DNA of 58,420 bases from CAZYVU01 sp964651435. Lineage in GTDB: Bacteria > Desulfobacterota > Syntrophorhabdia > Syntrophorhabdales > CAYQXL01. The notes below the pieces were generated by a model that was given only the letters and a program-made list of their open reading frames with translations, was not told where the DNA came from and searched no databases. How positions within the stretch are numbered: position 1 is the stretch's first letter; each line of letters opens with the position of its first letter. The translations under genes and the position numbers were made by a program. The DNA lies in the NCBI GenBank assembly GCA_964651435.1, contig CAZYVU010000015.1, forward strand, positions 1 through 58,420, given 5' to 3'. Below, piece by piece: positions 17,010 through 24,291 of this stretch.

Positions 17010-17459
17010 ATGGCAAGTTGGGACGTTTTTAGGGAGCTGGACAACTTGAGAAAGGAGATCGACGAAGCCTTTCGCGGCGCAGGATTCAGCCGGCCCGTTG
17101 GGCCTACGTTCCTTTCGCCGGTGACGAGACGTCAATTTCCGCTCGTAAACTTTAGCGAGGACGAAGGCCATGTCTATCTTGAGGCCTTGGCCCCTGGCGT
17201 CGATCCCCAGGATTTCGACCTTTCTGTGATACGAAACAGCATAACGATAAGCGGCGAAAGAAATGCCTATGCCGAGGAAAAAGAGCACATCGTCCATCGT
17301 ATGGAGCTCGGCTCCGGCAGGTTTTCCCGGACGCTGGAACTGCCCGTCGACATAGATCCCAACAAGGTCAGTGCCGAGTGCAAGGATGGCATTATGCTTG
17401 TCACGCTCGCGAAGGCGGAGCATGCCAGACCAAAAAAGGTCAAGATCAAGCTTTCATGA
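17010..17459 (+). CDS. small heat-shock protein Hsp20 (first of two)
   Basis: A 149-residue alpha-crystallin-type chaperone that binds unfolding proteins without ATP. ATG 17010 follows AAAGGAGGTAAACCA. Residues 1-40 are the variable N-terminal arm (WDVFRELDNLRKEIDEAF), residues 45-140 the alpha-crystallin domain (FPLVNFSEDEGHVYLEALAPG ... ISGERNAY ... FSRTLELPVDID), and the end KVKIKL carries the I-x-I/V-like anchor that joins dimers. The second Hsp20 gene follows 41 bases later, so the two are co-transcribed. Such pairs in deltaproteobacteria are heat- or oxidation-induced. Confidence 0.92.
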   Translation: MASWDVFRELDNLRKEIDEAFRGAGFSRPVGPTFLSPVTRRQFPLVNFSEDEGHVYLEALAPGVDPQDFDLSVIRNSITISGERNAYAEEKEHIVHRMELGSGRFSRTLELPVDIDPNKVSAECKDGIMLVTLAKAEHARPKKVKIKLS

Positions 17460-17500
17460 CCCGGTAGCATGGCTAATTACGTTGAAAGGAGGTCAGCACT

Positions 17501-17899
17501 ATGGCAGCAAATAATTTGACGGAAAGAACAAATGACAAGAGCGTCCAGCCGAGGGAAGAGACGCGGTCAATGGATAGGTTTATCCGTCCGGCTGTGAACA
17601 TAATTGAAACGGATGAAGGGCTTACATTGACGGCCGACCTCCCTGGGGCCGTCAAAGAGAGCCTTGACGTGAGCGTGGAGAAGGGCATCCTCACCATAAG
17701 CGCCCCCGTAACTCATTCGACGCCGGGACGTGCGGTTTACACGGAGTTTGAGCTGGCCAGTTACTACCGCCAGTTCTCGATACCTGAAAGCCTGGATCAC
17801 AGCAAGGCCAAGGCCGAATATGCCAATGGCATCCTCACCTTGCGTGTTCCCAGGGCGGAAGCTGCCAAGCCGAAACGTATCGATGTAAAGGTCACCTAA
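17501..17899 (+). CDS. small heat-shock protein Hsp20 (second of two)
   Basis: A 132-residue Hsp20 paralogue, ATG 17501 after GAAAGGAGGTCAGCACT, the same ribosome-binding layout as the first gene. The N-terminal arm is short and polar (TERTNDKSVQPREETRSMD). The crystallin domain spans residues 30-125: PAVNIIETDEGLTLTADLPG, GILTISAPV, FSIPESLDHSKAKAEYANGILTL. The end RIDVKV gives the dimer-linking I-x-V motif. The two proteins are only distantly similar to each other, so they probably form mixed oligomers rather than being a recent duplication. Confidence 0.92.
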   Translation: MAANNLTERTNDKSVQPREETRSMDRFIRPAVNIIETDEGLTLTADLPGAVKESLDVSVEKGILTISAPVTHSTPGRAVYTEFELASYYRQFSIPESLDHSKAKAEYANGILTLRVPRAEAAKPKRIDVKVT

Positions 17900-17915
17900 A
17901 AGATGAGATCATTTC

Positions 17916-17948
17916 ACCTGCCCCTCCGGATTTAACGGGGGGGCAGGT
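17916..17948 (+). terminator. hairpin after the Hsp20 pair
   Basis: ACCTGCCCCTCCG (17916-17928) pairs with CGGGGGGGCAGGT (17936-17948) over 13 positions with one G-T pair. The stem starts 16 bases after the Hsp20 stop codon. No T-run follows. The next 260 bases to 18214 hold no gene I can support. Confidence 0.6.
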
Positions 17949-18214
17949 TGAGGCCCCTCGCCCTGTCCTCAACCTTACGGCTGTTGTCCTCAAGGGGGTC
18001 TCCCTCCCTTGCGGAGATGTCGCTTGCCGAACCTTAGCATCCGTGCCTTTGCCCTGCCCGGCCTTGGAAGAGCGGAACCGGAAGGGAGCTACAGCGAAGG
18101 TTTGTCCAGTGGGGCCTGTGTCTTGCCGAGGGGCGAGGACGGCCGGGTGGCTGTGGTGAAATGACGGACGCCGTGTGGTATATGTTATAGGTGAGAGACC
18201 ACGAGAGGCACGCA

Positions 18215-18628
18215 ATGAATATTAGGATTCGAAAAGTAAGGGCCGAGGAGCCGGGCGGCTGTCCGGTTGATGGGGAGAATACCTACATCGTCACGGAAGA
18301 TGATCGGGAATTTAGGATTGTATCGGCGAGGCGCAGACATAATCACAGCCTCAGCCTGGACGGTGACACCGGCATCCTTTATATTGACGGTGATGACGGC
18401 ACGGTCCACAGGCAGACTGTTGAGCTTGGAGGCGGGTGCGGACTGATTATTACGGATGAGAGGGTCAAGGGATTGTCACCCTGGGCCATCCGGGGTATCT
18501 CCCTGGCTGAACGCAGGCCGGGATATGAGGACTTTTTCATAACGGCAGAGACGTCGGGGAATGGGGTCGGAAGCCCGGTAGTCCTGAACAACGGTCTGGC
18601 GTCCCCCTTTTCCCGCCCCGTCGATTGA
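18215..18628 (+). CDS. conserved-looking hypothetical protein
   Basis: A 137-residue acidic soluble protein that I do not recognise. ATG 18215 is chosen over an upstream GTG because GAGAGG precedes it. The first 75 residues alternate strands and turns (ENTYIVTEDDREFRIVSARRR, LYIDGDDGTVHRQTVELGGGCGLIITDERV), suggesting a small beta-sandwich or barrel; the end is less ordered. There is no signal peptide. It sits 44 bases before the toroid-protein gene in the same direction and could be its operon partner. Confidence 0.55.
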   Translation: MNIRIRKVRAEEPGGCPVDGENTYIVTEDDREFRIVSARRRHNHSLSLDGDTGILYIDGDDGTVHRQTVELGGGCGLIITDERVKGLSPWAIRGISLAERRPGYEDFFITAETSGNGVGSPVVLNNGLASPFSRPVD

Positions 18629-18672
18629 CACGAGAATGCAGCTCCGTCCGGGCTGCCGTATATAGGCGTTAG

Positions 18673-19551
18673 ATGGTACATATTCGCTACAATCCTTACA
18701 ACATCTTCCGAACAAGCGTATCTCCACCGGGGCTCTATGCGCGGCAGAAGTGGCTTGGACAAGAAGCGGAAGACCGGTGGAAGGCCGATTTCAACAGGAC
18801 GGTCTGCTCTTTGATGGAGGGCTGGTCGCCCGACGGCTCCTGGGGAGGTTCTTTTGTTGAGACGGCAAAAAGGCTTTTTGGCCTCCACCTCACCGTGAGG
18901 CATCCGAACGACGACGTGAACCATGGCATCAGGTGGCTCATGGGGAGTGTCGATGGGGGAGCGATCCCGGGCGAACTCACCGGAGTCTCCGGTGATGATC
19001 TTCAAGGCCTCCCCTTCGTTCCGGGCGAACCGCGCATCCTTGCCCTGTCAATGACGCTTTTCCTCGCGACCATATTTGATCATGGAAGTACGCCGGATGC
19101 CGTTGCCCTCTATGAAGACCTTGCGGAACGGGTTCGGCAGGGGCGAGGGGCCGTTGAAGACCTTCCATCGGTCAGCAACATCATGCGTGCGTTTGTGGTT
19201 CACCCTCTTTATGCCGGCCATGCAGCGGTCGGGGCGATCATGGGATACCTGAGAACCATCATAAGCGACGGCGGAACGTGGCCCCATGAGCTGCCCTTCT
19301 ATGAGACGGTCAATGCCCTTGGCCACCTCCGGGTCCCCGTAGCGGATCAATTGCTGATGGGATCCTTTAGGACGCTCAGCGAAACACAAGGCCCCGACGG
19401 CTCCTGGGGTGAAGGCAGCACTCGGGATAGGGAGTGGAACACCTTTTTAGTCGTTCATGCGCTTAGAAACAAGGGAATTCTTGCCGAGGCGGGCCCCGGG
19501 GGACCGGAGGAGCAGCCACCGCCAGGGCCGGAACAATGGCAACGTTACTGA
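18673..19551 (+). CDS. terpene-cyclase/prenyltransferase-like alpha-alpha toroid protein
   Basis: A 292-residue protein with two QW-type repeats, GWSPDGSWGGSF (about residues 50-61) and QGPDGSWGEGS (about 240-250), separated by paired helices. Such repeats build the alpha/alpha toroid of squalene-hopene cyclases and protein prenyltransferases. It is less than half the size of a hopene cyclase, and I see no DXDD acid motif or zinc ligands, so catalysis is doubtful; it may bind a polyprenyl or sterol-like lipid. It overlaps the LysE-type gene by 16 bases, so the two are probably coupled. ATG 18673 lacks a strong ribosome-binding site. Confidence 0.7.
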   Translation: MVHIRYNPYNIFRTSVSPPGLYARQKWLGQEAEDRWKADFNRTVCSLMEGWSPDGSWGGSFVETAKRLFGLHLTVRHPNDDVNHGIRWLMGSVDGGAIPGELTGVSGDDLQGLPFVPGEPRILALSMTLFLATIFDHGSTPDAVALYEDLAERVRQGRGAVEDLPSVSNIMRAFVVHPLYAGHAAVGAIMGYLRTIISDGGTWPHELPFYETVNALGHLRVPVADQLLMGSFRTLSETQGPDGSWGEGSTRDREWNTFLVVHALRNKGILAEAGPGGPEEQPPPGPEQWQRY

Positions 19552-20153
19552 TGATGGGGGCCCTATTGGGCCTGTCAGCCGGATTTTCCCCCGGTCCTCT
19601 GCTTGCTCTTGTCGTATCCGAAACCATCAGCCACGACGTGAAATCGGGCATACAGGTTGCCCTCGCACCACTCATCACCGACGTACCGATTGTCGCAGTG
19701 ACGTTCTTCATTTTGCTGAAGCTGTCCGGGTTTCATACCATATTGGGGATCATTTCTCTGGCCGGTGGCTGTCTGGTTTTTTTCATGGGTTATCAGAACA
19801 TCCGTTCAAATGGAATCGCACTGGCCGCAGGGGATCAGCGGCCAAAATCTCTCATGAAGGGTGTAGCAGCCAATGTTTTGAGCCCTCATCCCTACCTTTT
19901 TTGGTTAAGCGTTGGAGGCCCAACTATGGTGAAGGCGCTGAACGTGAGCGTGGCTGCTCCCGTGGCCTTCCTTGCCGGTTTCTATGGCATGCTGGTCGGC
20001 GCAAAAATCCTGGTTGCCCTGCTGGCCGGAAGGTCGAAACTGTTGGTGAGTGGCAAGGCGTATCTGTACATAACCCGCTTTCTGGGAGTGGCACTCTGCG
20101 CCCTGGCCTTGGGTCTTCTCTATGACGGGGTGAGACTGCTCGCATTGCTTTAA
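19536..20153 (+). CDS. LysE/RhtB family exporter
   Basis: A 205-residue inner-membrane protein with six hydrophobic segments. The start, LLGLSAGFSPGPLLALVVSETIS, is the LysE-family signature (GxxPGP), and SLMKGVAANVLSPHPYLFWLSVGGP near residue 110 is the second conserved block (N-SP-P--F). LysE proteins export amino acids or related small molecules. Its start lies inside the toroid-protein gene, so translation is coupled to it; the substrate may relate to that partner, but this is inference. Confidence 0.85.
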   Translation: MATLLMMGALLGLSAGFSPGPLLALVVSETISHDVKSGIQVALAPLITDVPIVAVTFFILLKLSGFHTILGIISLAGGCLVFFMGYQNIRSNGIALAAGDQRPKSLMKGVAANVLSPHPYLFWLSVGGPTMVKALNVSVAAPVAFLAGFYGMLVGAKILVALLAGRSKLLVSGKAYLYITRFLGVALCALALGLLYDGVRLLALL

Positions 20154-20262
20154 CCCCCGTGATGGATGTTTCTGTATGGATGCTGCGGGGCTTTCGGAAG
20201 ATGGATTGCAGGATAGATGGGATGCATCCTATCATACATCGTTAGTCAGGAGGGTAAAACGC

Positions 20263-20505
20263 TTGTTAAAAAAATACTTTTTCGAACAGTTAAAGGACTC
20301 CGGCGCCGAGGAAGTCGTTGTGCTCCACGTCATTGATGAAAAGAAGCCCCATATGCTTTCCGGGGGCCCGGATCAGTATCTCAAGATCACGACGGAGATG
20401 GAAGAGGCAATAGCCACCAATATGGTGGCACTGAGAGCGGACTTTGCTGAGAGCGGGTTCCGTGTTCCATCTCCAAGACAGCCTCGCTTAGCTGACTATA
20501 TATAA
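20263..20505 (+). CDS. shortened universal stress protein (UspA-like) fragment
   Basis: An 80-residue protein starting at TTG 20263, 8 bases after AGGAGGG. The segment LKDSGAEEVVVLHVIDEKKPH, followed by a helix EMEEAIATNMVALRADFAESGFRV, is the beta2-alpha2 part of a UspA fold. The first strand, which holds the nucleotide-site Asp (usually I-L-V-P-x-D), is missing: the frame jumps from MLKKYF to FEQLKDSG. The C-terminal half with the G-x2-G-x9-G-S/T phosphate loop is also missing. It is either a decayed Usp gene or a very small Usp-derived protein. The strong ribosome-binding site argues that it is still translated. Confidence 0.5.
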   Translation: MLKKYFFEQLKDSGAEEVVVLHVIDEKKPHMLSGGPDQYLKITTEMEEAIATNMVALRADFAESGFRVPSPRQPRLADYI

Positions 20506-20526
20506 GGTGCGCATCCTCCGGGGACG

Positions 20527-21540
20527 ATGAGAACTTTAGAGAGTACCAACTGCCAGAGCCGGCCGTTTGGCTGCCGTATCTGCGGCAATGCCGAGAACAA
20601 TACAGTGCATCCGGCGCCGGATCTGTGGACGCATCCATCGGCCGTTTACCATTATGTGCAGTGCGGTGTCTGTGGTTGCGTACAGATTGCCACCTACCCA
20701 AACAATGTTGAGGATATCTACCCGAGAAACTACTATGCCCACGCTGTCTCCGATATACCTCCCATCAATCCCCCGGCAAAGTGGTTACGGAAACAGTGGA
20801 TTGACTATGGCCTGACCGGTACAAACCCTTTGGGATGGATGCTGGGGTCGTTAAGACCGCTGCCTCCCTGGTATAGGACGGCCGGCAAGCTTGGCTTGAG
20901 AAGAACGTGGTCAGTCCTCGATGTGGGGTGCGGCAACGGCATATTCTTGCTGTGGCTTGGCCGGGCGGGATTTAATAACGTGGTGGGGCTTGATCCCTAT
21001 ATCGAGGGGGATAGAGCATTACCGGAAGGGGTTAAGCTGTTTAGGCGATCGATCTTCGATGAGACCGACACATATGATTTCATTGTGCTCAACCACTCCT
21101 TTGAGCATATGCCGGAACCAGGGCGCGTTCTTACCGCCCTGTGCGGCCGTCTCCGGGACCGTGGTATGGTCATGATCAATATGCCTGTTGTGGGATTCGC
21201 GTGGCGGGAGTATGGCATCCACTGGTGGAATCTCGACTCTCCACGTCATTTTTACCTTCACACCCGTCAAAGCCTTCAAACGGTCTGTCAAAAGGCCGGC
21301 TTTGAGATTGCCGAGGCCGTCTATGCCTCGACATACTGGCAATTTGTCGGCAGCGACCTTCTCCGGAAAGGATTTACCCGACAGCAAATCGAAGGCGAAG
21401 AGTTTTCTGTCGCAACGTTCTATGACAAAAATCAAATCAGCGCATGGAAGGAAAGAGCCAAAACCTTAAATAGAGGCTGCGATGGGGATGAGGCCATATT
21501 CTTTCTGAAAAAAATAGGCCCGCGTAGTGGCAGGCAATGA
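20527..21540 (+). CDS. class I SAM-dependent methyltransferase with N-terminal zinc-binding Cys pairs
   Basis: A 337-residue protein. Residues 14-55 carry two Cys pairs (CRICGN and CGVCGC), a zinc knuckle common in sugar-modifying C-methyltransferase relatives. The SAM-binding motif I is WSVLDVGCGNGIFLLWLG (about 130-147), with VVGLDPY after it and YDFIVLNHSFEHMPEPGRVL as motif II/III. HWWNLDSPRHFYLHTRQSL is typical of methyltransferases next to glycan clusters (the methyltransferase 12 type). No sugar-pathway genes lie near it, so its substrate is open. Confidence 0.8.
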   Translation: MRTLESTNCQSRPFGCRICGNAENNTVHPAPDLWTHPSAVYHYVQCGVCGCVQIATYPNNVEDIYPRNYYAHAVSDIPPINPPAKWLRKQWIDYGLTGTNPLGWMLGSLRPLPPWYRTAGKLGLRRTWSVLDVGCGNGIFLLWLGRAGFNNVVGLDPYIEGDRALPEGVKLFRRSIFDETDTYDFIVLNHSFEHMPEPGRVLTALCGRLRDRGMVMINMPVVGFAWREYGIHWWNLDSPRHFYLHTRQSLQTVCQKAGFEIAEAVYASTYWQFVGSDLLRKGFTRQQIEGEEFSVATFYDKNQISAWKERAKTLNRGCDGDEAIFFLKKIGPRSGRQ

Positions 21541-21696
21541 CGGAGCAGCTTTGGCGGGCATGATGCAAAAGTGCAAGATCAAGGGGCAGTGTCAACAAAA
21601 AAAACTATACGCACGCGCACAAATGTGGTAGACATGATTAAAAATGGCAGCTGACGAGGCTGGGTCAGCAAATACATCAAGAAAGGAAGGTGTGGT

Positions 21697-21954
21697 ATGA
21701 AAAAGAGATTCGTTGGATTGGTAGTATTCGTTGCCTTTATCGGCATGGTACTGAGTGGCTGTGGCTGCTTTCAGCAGGCGATGAAGGGCGAAGCGGCTCC
21801 CCCGCCGGCCCCGGCGCCGGCAGTGAAGGCTCCACCGCCTCCTCCGCCCCCACCGCCTCCTCCGCCTCCGGCAGTGAAGCAAGAGCCGAAGAAGCAGGAA
21901 GTACCGCCCCCACCGCCACCGCCTCCGGCGCCGGCAAAGAAGAAGAAAGGCTAA
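21697..21954 (+). CDS. small proline-rich lipoprotein
   Basis: An 85-residue lipoprotein starting at ATG 21697 (GAAAGGAAGG upstream). Signal peptide and lipobox are VLSGC (residues 18-22). The mature part is almost all Pro, Ala and Lys, with one run of 13 prolines and one of 8 prolines and a Lys-rich end; such runs make ribosomes stall and need elongation factor P. The stop TAA is followed two codons later, in the same frame, by the GTG start of an L,D-transpeptidase. It looks like the lipid anchor and cell-wall-spanning linker of that enzyme, separated from it by one stop codon. Confidence 0.75.
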   Translation: MKKRFVGLVVFVAFIGMVLSGCGCFQQAMKGEAAPPPAPAPAVKAPPPPPPPPPPPPPAVKQEPKKQEVPPPPPPPPAPAKKKKG

Positions 21955-21957
21955 TAC

Positions 21958-22308
21958 GTGTTTCCTGACGTGATCGTTGATGTAGCAGCAGCTATCATCT
22001 GCTTCGCGGCGACATGTCATCCCGTGTTGGTTGGAGTTGAAACTCCCCGAGGGGAGTTTCAACTCACCCATTATGCTACGCAGGACCGGGGCTATGGGGG
22101 GGATATCCTTTCCTTCAAAGAAACAAATGATGCCCTCTACACGATTCATCGTGTCATCGATGTGCCGGGCCAACAGAGGCTCTCCCGACTGAAGAACCCC
22201 GACTCAAAGCGCCGCAACAAGATAACAGCCGGATGCATCAACGTCGATCCAACCGTATATGAAGAGCTTGTCAAATGCTGTTACGGTTCTAGGATCATCA
22301 TCAGATAA
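21958..22308 (+). CDS. minimal L,D-transpeptidase (YkuD-type) catalytic domain
   Basis: A 116-residue protein read from GTG 21958 after GAAGAAAGG. TPRGEFQLTH (residues 29-38) and YTIHRVIDVPGQQRLSRL then NKITAGCINVD (about 84-94) give the L,D-transpeptidase pattern: TP-G-F, an IH motif, and the catalytic Cys in the S/T-x-G-C-I/V-N motif. These enzymes cross-link peptidoglycan or attach proteins to it, in the periplasm. No real signal peptide precedes it; the first 20 residues are moderately hydrophobic (VIVDVAAAIICFAATC). The gene is in the same frame as the lipoprotein before it, with only TAA-TAC between, suggesting a once-joined protein. Confidence 0.65.
   Translation: MFPDVIVDVAAAIICFAATCHPVLVGVETPRGEFQLTHYATQDRGYGGDILSFKETNDALYTIHRVIDVPGQQRLSRLKNPDSKRRNKITAGCINVDPTVYEELVKCCYGSRIIIR
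22034..22065. repeat. 32-bp palindrome inside the L,D-transpeptidase gene
   Basis: GAGTTGAAACTCCCC (22034-22048) is followed after two bases by its exact reverse complement (22051-22065). The 15-bp arms lie in codons for V-E-T-P-R-G-E-F-Q-L, the conserved TP-G-F motif of the enzyme, so the palindrome is compatible with a working protein. Confidence 0.9.
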
Positions 22309-22497
22309 AGCCTTTCATCCTGCCCCATACAATCTGTTACCGGCTGTAAAGTCTTTCGCTGCAATTCTTTACGCACCTTTTCAACACGGACGGTTGAAAA
22401 CCTCTTGAAAAGTTGTTGAAAGAGGCTCCAAAACCCTGTGATACCGTTCCCATTGACCATTTCGACCGATGATATCTTGTCTTGCCGTTAGGGGCAA

Positions 22498-23444
22498 TCA
22501 CTCCCGGGACACGTCGATGCAGAAGTCCCCGATGAACTTTCCCCAGGTGGGCATGAAGAAGTTGCTCACCTTGACGGAGAAGGTCCCCGTCTTGCGCAGG
22601 ATGCCTGAGACCTGGTTGGGAAGCTGGGACATGTCCGTCTTGAGAAGGAGCCATCCCGCAAGCGTCAAGCCGGCACAGCTCCCCTGATGGGTCCCCTCGT
22701 CGTTGGCCCATAGCCTCACCGTGATTCGCTCGCCGGCAGTGCCGCTGAAGGTAAAGCACTGCGTGTCGTAGCTCCAGAGGGTGCCGCAGTACGCCTGGCC
22801 CCGGGTCTCGCTGATGATGCGGGGCAGAAACTGTATGACCTTGACCTCGCTGCTCGAATAATCATAAAAACGATAGTCGAACTGGAGGGGGAGGGAGGAG
22901 CCGAGGTTCCGGGTCTTGATGGATGAGGGGTCGTAGGTGGCTGTGGGGAAGTGGTAGGAGTAGCCGCCCATGTCGGAGCCGTTGTCAACATCGAGCCAGT
23001 ACTGGGAGCCTGCGGTGGGGAGGTTGCCGGAGAGCCCTTCCGTCTCGCTCGTCTTCGCGAGCGCCTCCTCAGGCGTGATGCCGGGATAGACGTACCAGTA
23101 GGGGTCTCCCCGGAAGGCTGAGACGCCGTGCCCAGGGGTTCGGTGCCGGTGAAGGTTGTAGCGATGACGACGGGGACGATGCGCTGGCCGGTATAAACAT
23201 CGGTAAAATACATGTGGGCGCACGTGTCGTTGACGACCCAGCTCGTGCCGTTCCAGACCATGGCGCCGTGCTGGTTCACCGGGGCGGGCCACTGTGACGG
23301 GTTGGTGCCCACGTAAATGTCACCGCCGGGCTCTTCGTTAATTTGAATATAGATTCCGTTTGACAGGGACAGTGTCGGCAGAGCGAGCGAAAGACCCGCC
23401 ACCAGGCAAACCAAGGACACAAGAACAAGCACCCTTCCTCTCAT
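22498..23444 (-). pseudogene. exported protein of unknown function, broken by a one-base frameshift
   Basis: Two overlapping frames together give one protein. The first starts at ATG 23444 (GGGGGAAA upstream) with a signal peptide and reads to about VVIATTFTGTEPLG; the second goes on with GHGVSAFRGDPYWYVYPGITPEEAL to the stop at 22498. The switch lies at a run CCCAGGGG near 23131-23137 (plus strand); adding one base gives exactly 316 codons. The joined product is a secreted, beta-rich, Tyr/Trp-rich protein with Cys pairs (YCGTLWSYDTQC, CAGL) and FSVKVSNFFMPTWGKFIGDFCIDV at the end. I do not recognise a family. It is a pseudogene or an assembly error in a short homopolymer. Confidence 0.7.
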
Positions 23445-23525
23445 AGCAATTTCCCCCTTTCCCATTGTCGGTAATTGAACCCTTTTTCCAATTGTAGAAG
23501 GGGAGAGCAGAAATGCAAACGGTTT

Positions 23526-23711
23526 TTAGGCAGAGCCCCTATGGCAAAGGAAGCAGACCGTAGCGAAACTCGCTTTCTGCAAAGGGGCGCAGTCGGTCTC
23601 GCCGGCAGCCGTTACGTTCTCGTCGGCACTCAGTATCTTAGTGTGGGCAGGCGAAGAACCAAGGAGAAGGAGCGCGACCAGGGGCAGGAATAATATCCAC
23701 TTCCGTTTCAC
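23526..23711 (-). CDS. tiny exported protein with one CXXCH haem-type motif
   Basis: A 61-residue protein read from GTG 23711 after AAAAAGGGG. A clear signal peptide (KRKWILFLPLVALLLLGSSPAHT) is followed by only about 37 mature residues, ending FATVCFLCHRGSA. C-F-L-C-H is the c-type haem attachment motif and lies six residues from the end. A single haem with no distal ligand region would be unusual; it may be the truncated start of a multihaem cytochrome, or a small one-haem protein. No cytochrome frame continues downstream in the next 28 bases before the frameshifted gene. Confidence 0.5.
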   Translation of the reverse strand: MKRKWILFLPLVALLLLGSSPAHTKILSADENVTAAGETDCAPLQKASFATVCFLCHRGSA

Positions 23712-23879
23712 AACAACCCCTTTTTCGACCTGTTGTGACAGTGTTTCTTCTTGCTCCCGCCGATTGACGATTACCCTATGACCCACGTACCCTCCAAAAA
23801 AACGCAGATTGCTTCGATTGTGTCATCGCGGCGGCAAAAGTCAAGAAATAGCCGGGCTTCAGAAATCAGCCCACCTGCT

Positions 23880-23908
23880 GTCCAACGCTTTGTCCAATTG
23901 AGCTATGG
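23880..23908 (-). repeat. 5'-half fragment of tRNA-Arg
   Basis: 29 bases match the 5' half of the intact tRNA-Arg at 25940-26013 (CCATAGCTCAATTGGACA and on to the anticodon stem) with one mismatch. The anticodon loop, T-arm and 3' acceptor strand are absent. It has the same orientation as the intact gene and lies 2.0 kb from it. Confidence 0.8.
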
Positions 23909-24199
23909 CCCCTCCACCGTCATCGTCCCTCCAGAGTCCCTGATGGCGCTGTATCCCAAGGACAGCACGAATCCGGGTTTCCCCTCGGGGGAGAGGCCGA
24001 TGAGGGAGCCGCTGCCCGTCCCGATGTAGATGGTGTCCAAGGGTCCGACAAGGGGAGACGAACACCGGTTTTCGACGGGGTATCTCCACAGCAGTGTGCC
24101 GTCAGGAGAGATCGCGCAGAGGTAGTTAGTGCCTAACAGTTCGGACGCACCGAGGTGCCGTGTTCCTGAGCCGAAACGTCGTCGGGAATTCGAGGCCCT
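23903..24199 (-). pseudogene. remnant of a PQQ-type beta-propeller gene
   Basis: An open frame without a start codon runs from just inside a stop at 24200 down to the stop TAG at 23903. It contains YLCAISPDGTLLWRYPVENR and then SSPLVGPLDTIYIGTGSGSL, the repeat pattern of PQQ-like beta-propeller proteins (Y-A-x-D-G-x-L-W-R-Y, SSP-VG--TIY-G---G-L). About two blades are kept. The stop codon lies within the tRNA fragment, showing that a recombination joined the two. The rest of the propeller gene is not found nearby. Confidence 0.6.
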
Positions 24200-24259
24200 C
24201 TATGCGCTCCGAAAAAGCCCTATCAAGCAACCCCTCGTATCCATCCGTCCGCGACCGGA

Positions 24260-24281
24260 CCTCCGAGGGCGAGCCCTCGGA
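24260..24281 (-). terminator. hairpin after the YVTN propeller gene
   Basis: CTCCGAGGG (24260-24268) and CCCTCGGAG (24273-24281) form a perfect 9-bp stem with a 4-base loop, 11 bases after the propeller stop codon. Confidence 0.7.
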
Positions 24282-24291
24282 GACAACGGGC

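Noticed and set aside
18050..18140. Possible SRP RNA: ACCGGAAGGGAGC resembles the GGAA tetraloop region
   Set aside because: The universally conserved CAGG / AGCAG internal loop is not matched (GCGGAA / GAGCTACAGC) and no outer stem pairs.
17892..18215. Minus-strand frame of 107 codons after the Hsp20 pair
   Set aside because: Arg/Ser/Pro-rich with no start signal and it covers the terminator hairpin; looks random.
22034..22065. Palindrome considered as a CRISPR repeat because it contains GTTTCAACTC and GTTGAAAC-like ends
   Set aside because: Only one copy, no spacers, and it lies within a conserved enzyme motif.
21592..22173. Minus-strand frame of 193 codons opposite the lipoprotein and transpeptidase
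   Set aside because: Its Arg-rich stretch is only the complement of the proline codons; no start signal.
23751..24029. Plus-strand frame across the half-tRNA fragment
   Set aside because: It reads the antisense of the tRNA fragment and of the propeller remnant; no protein family features.
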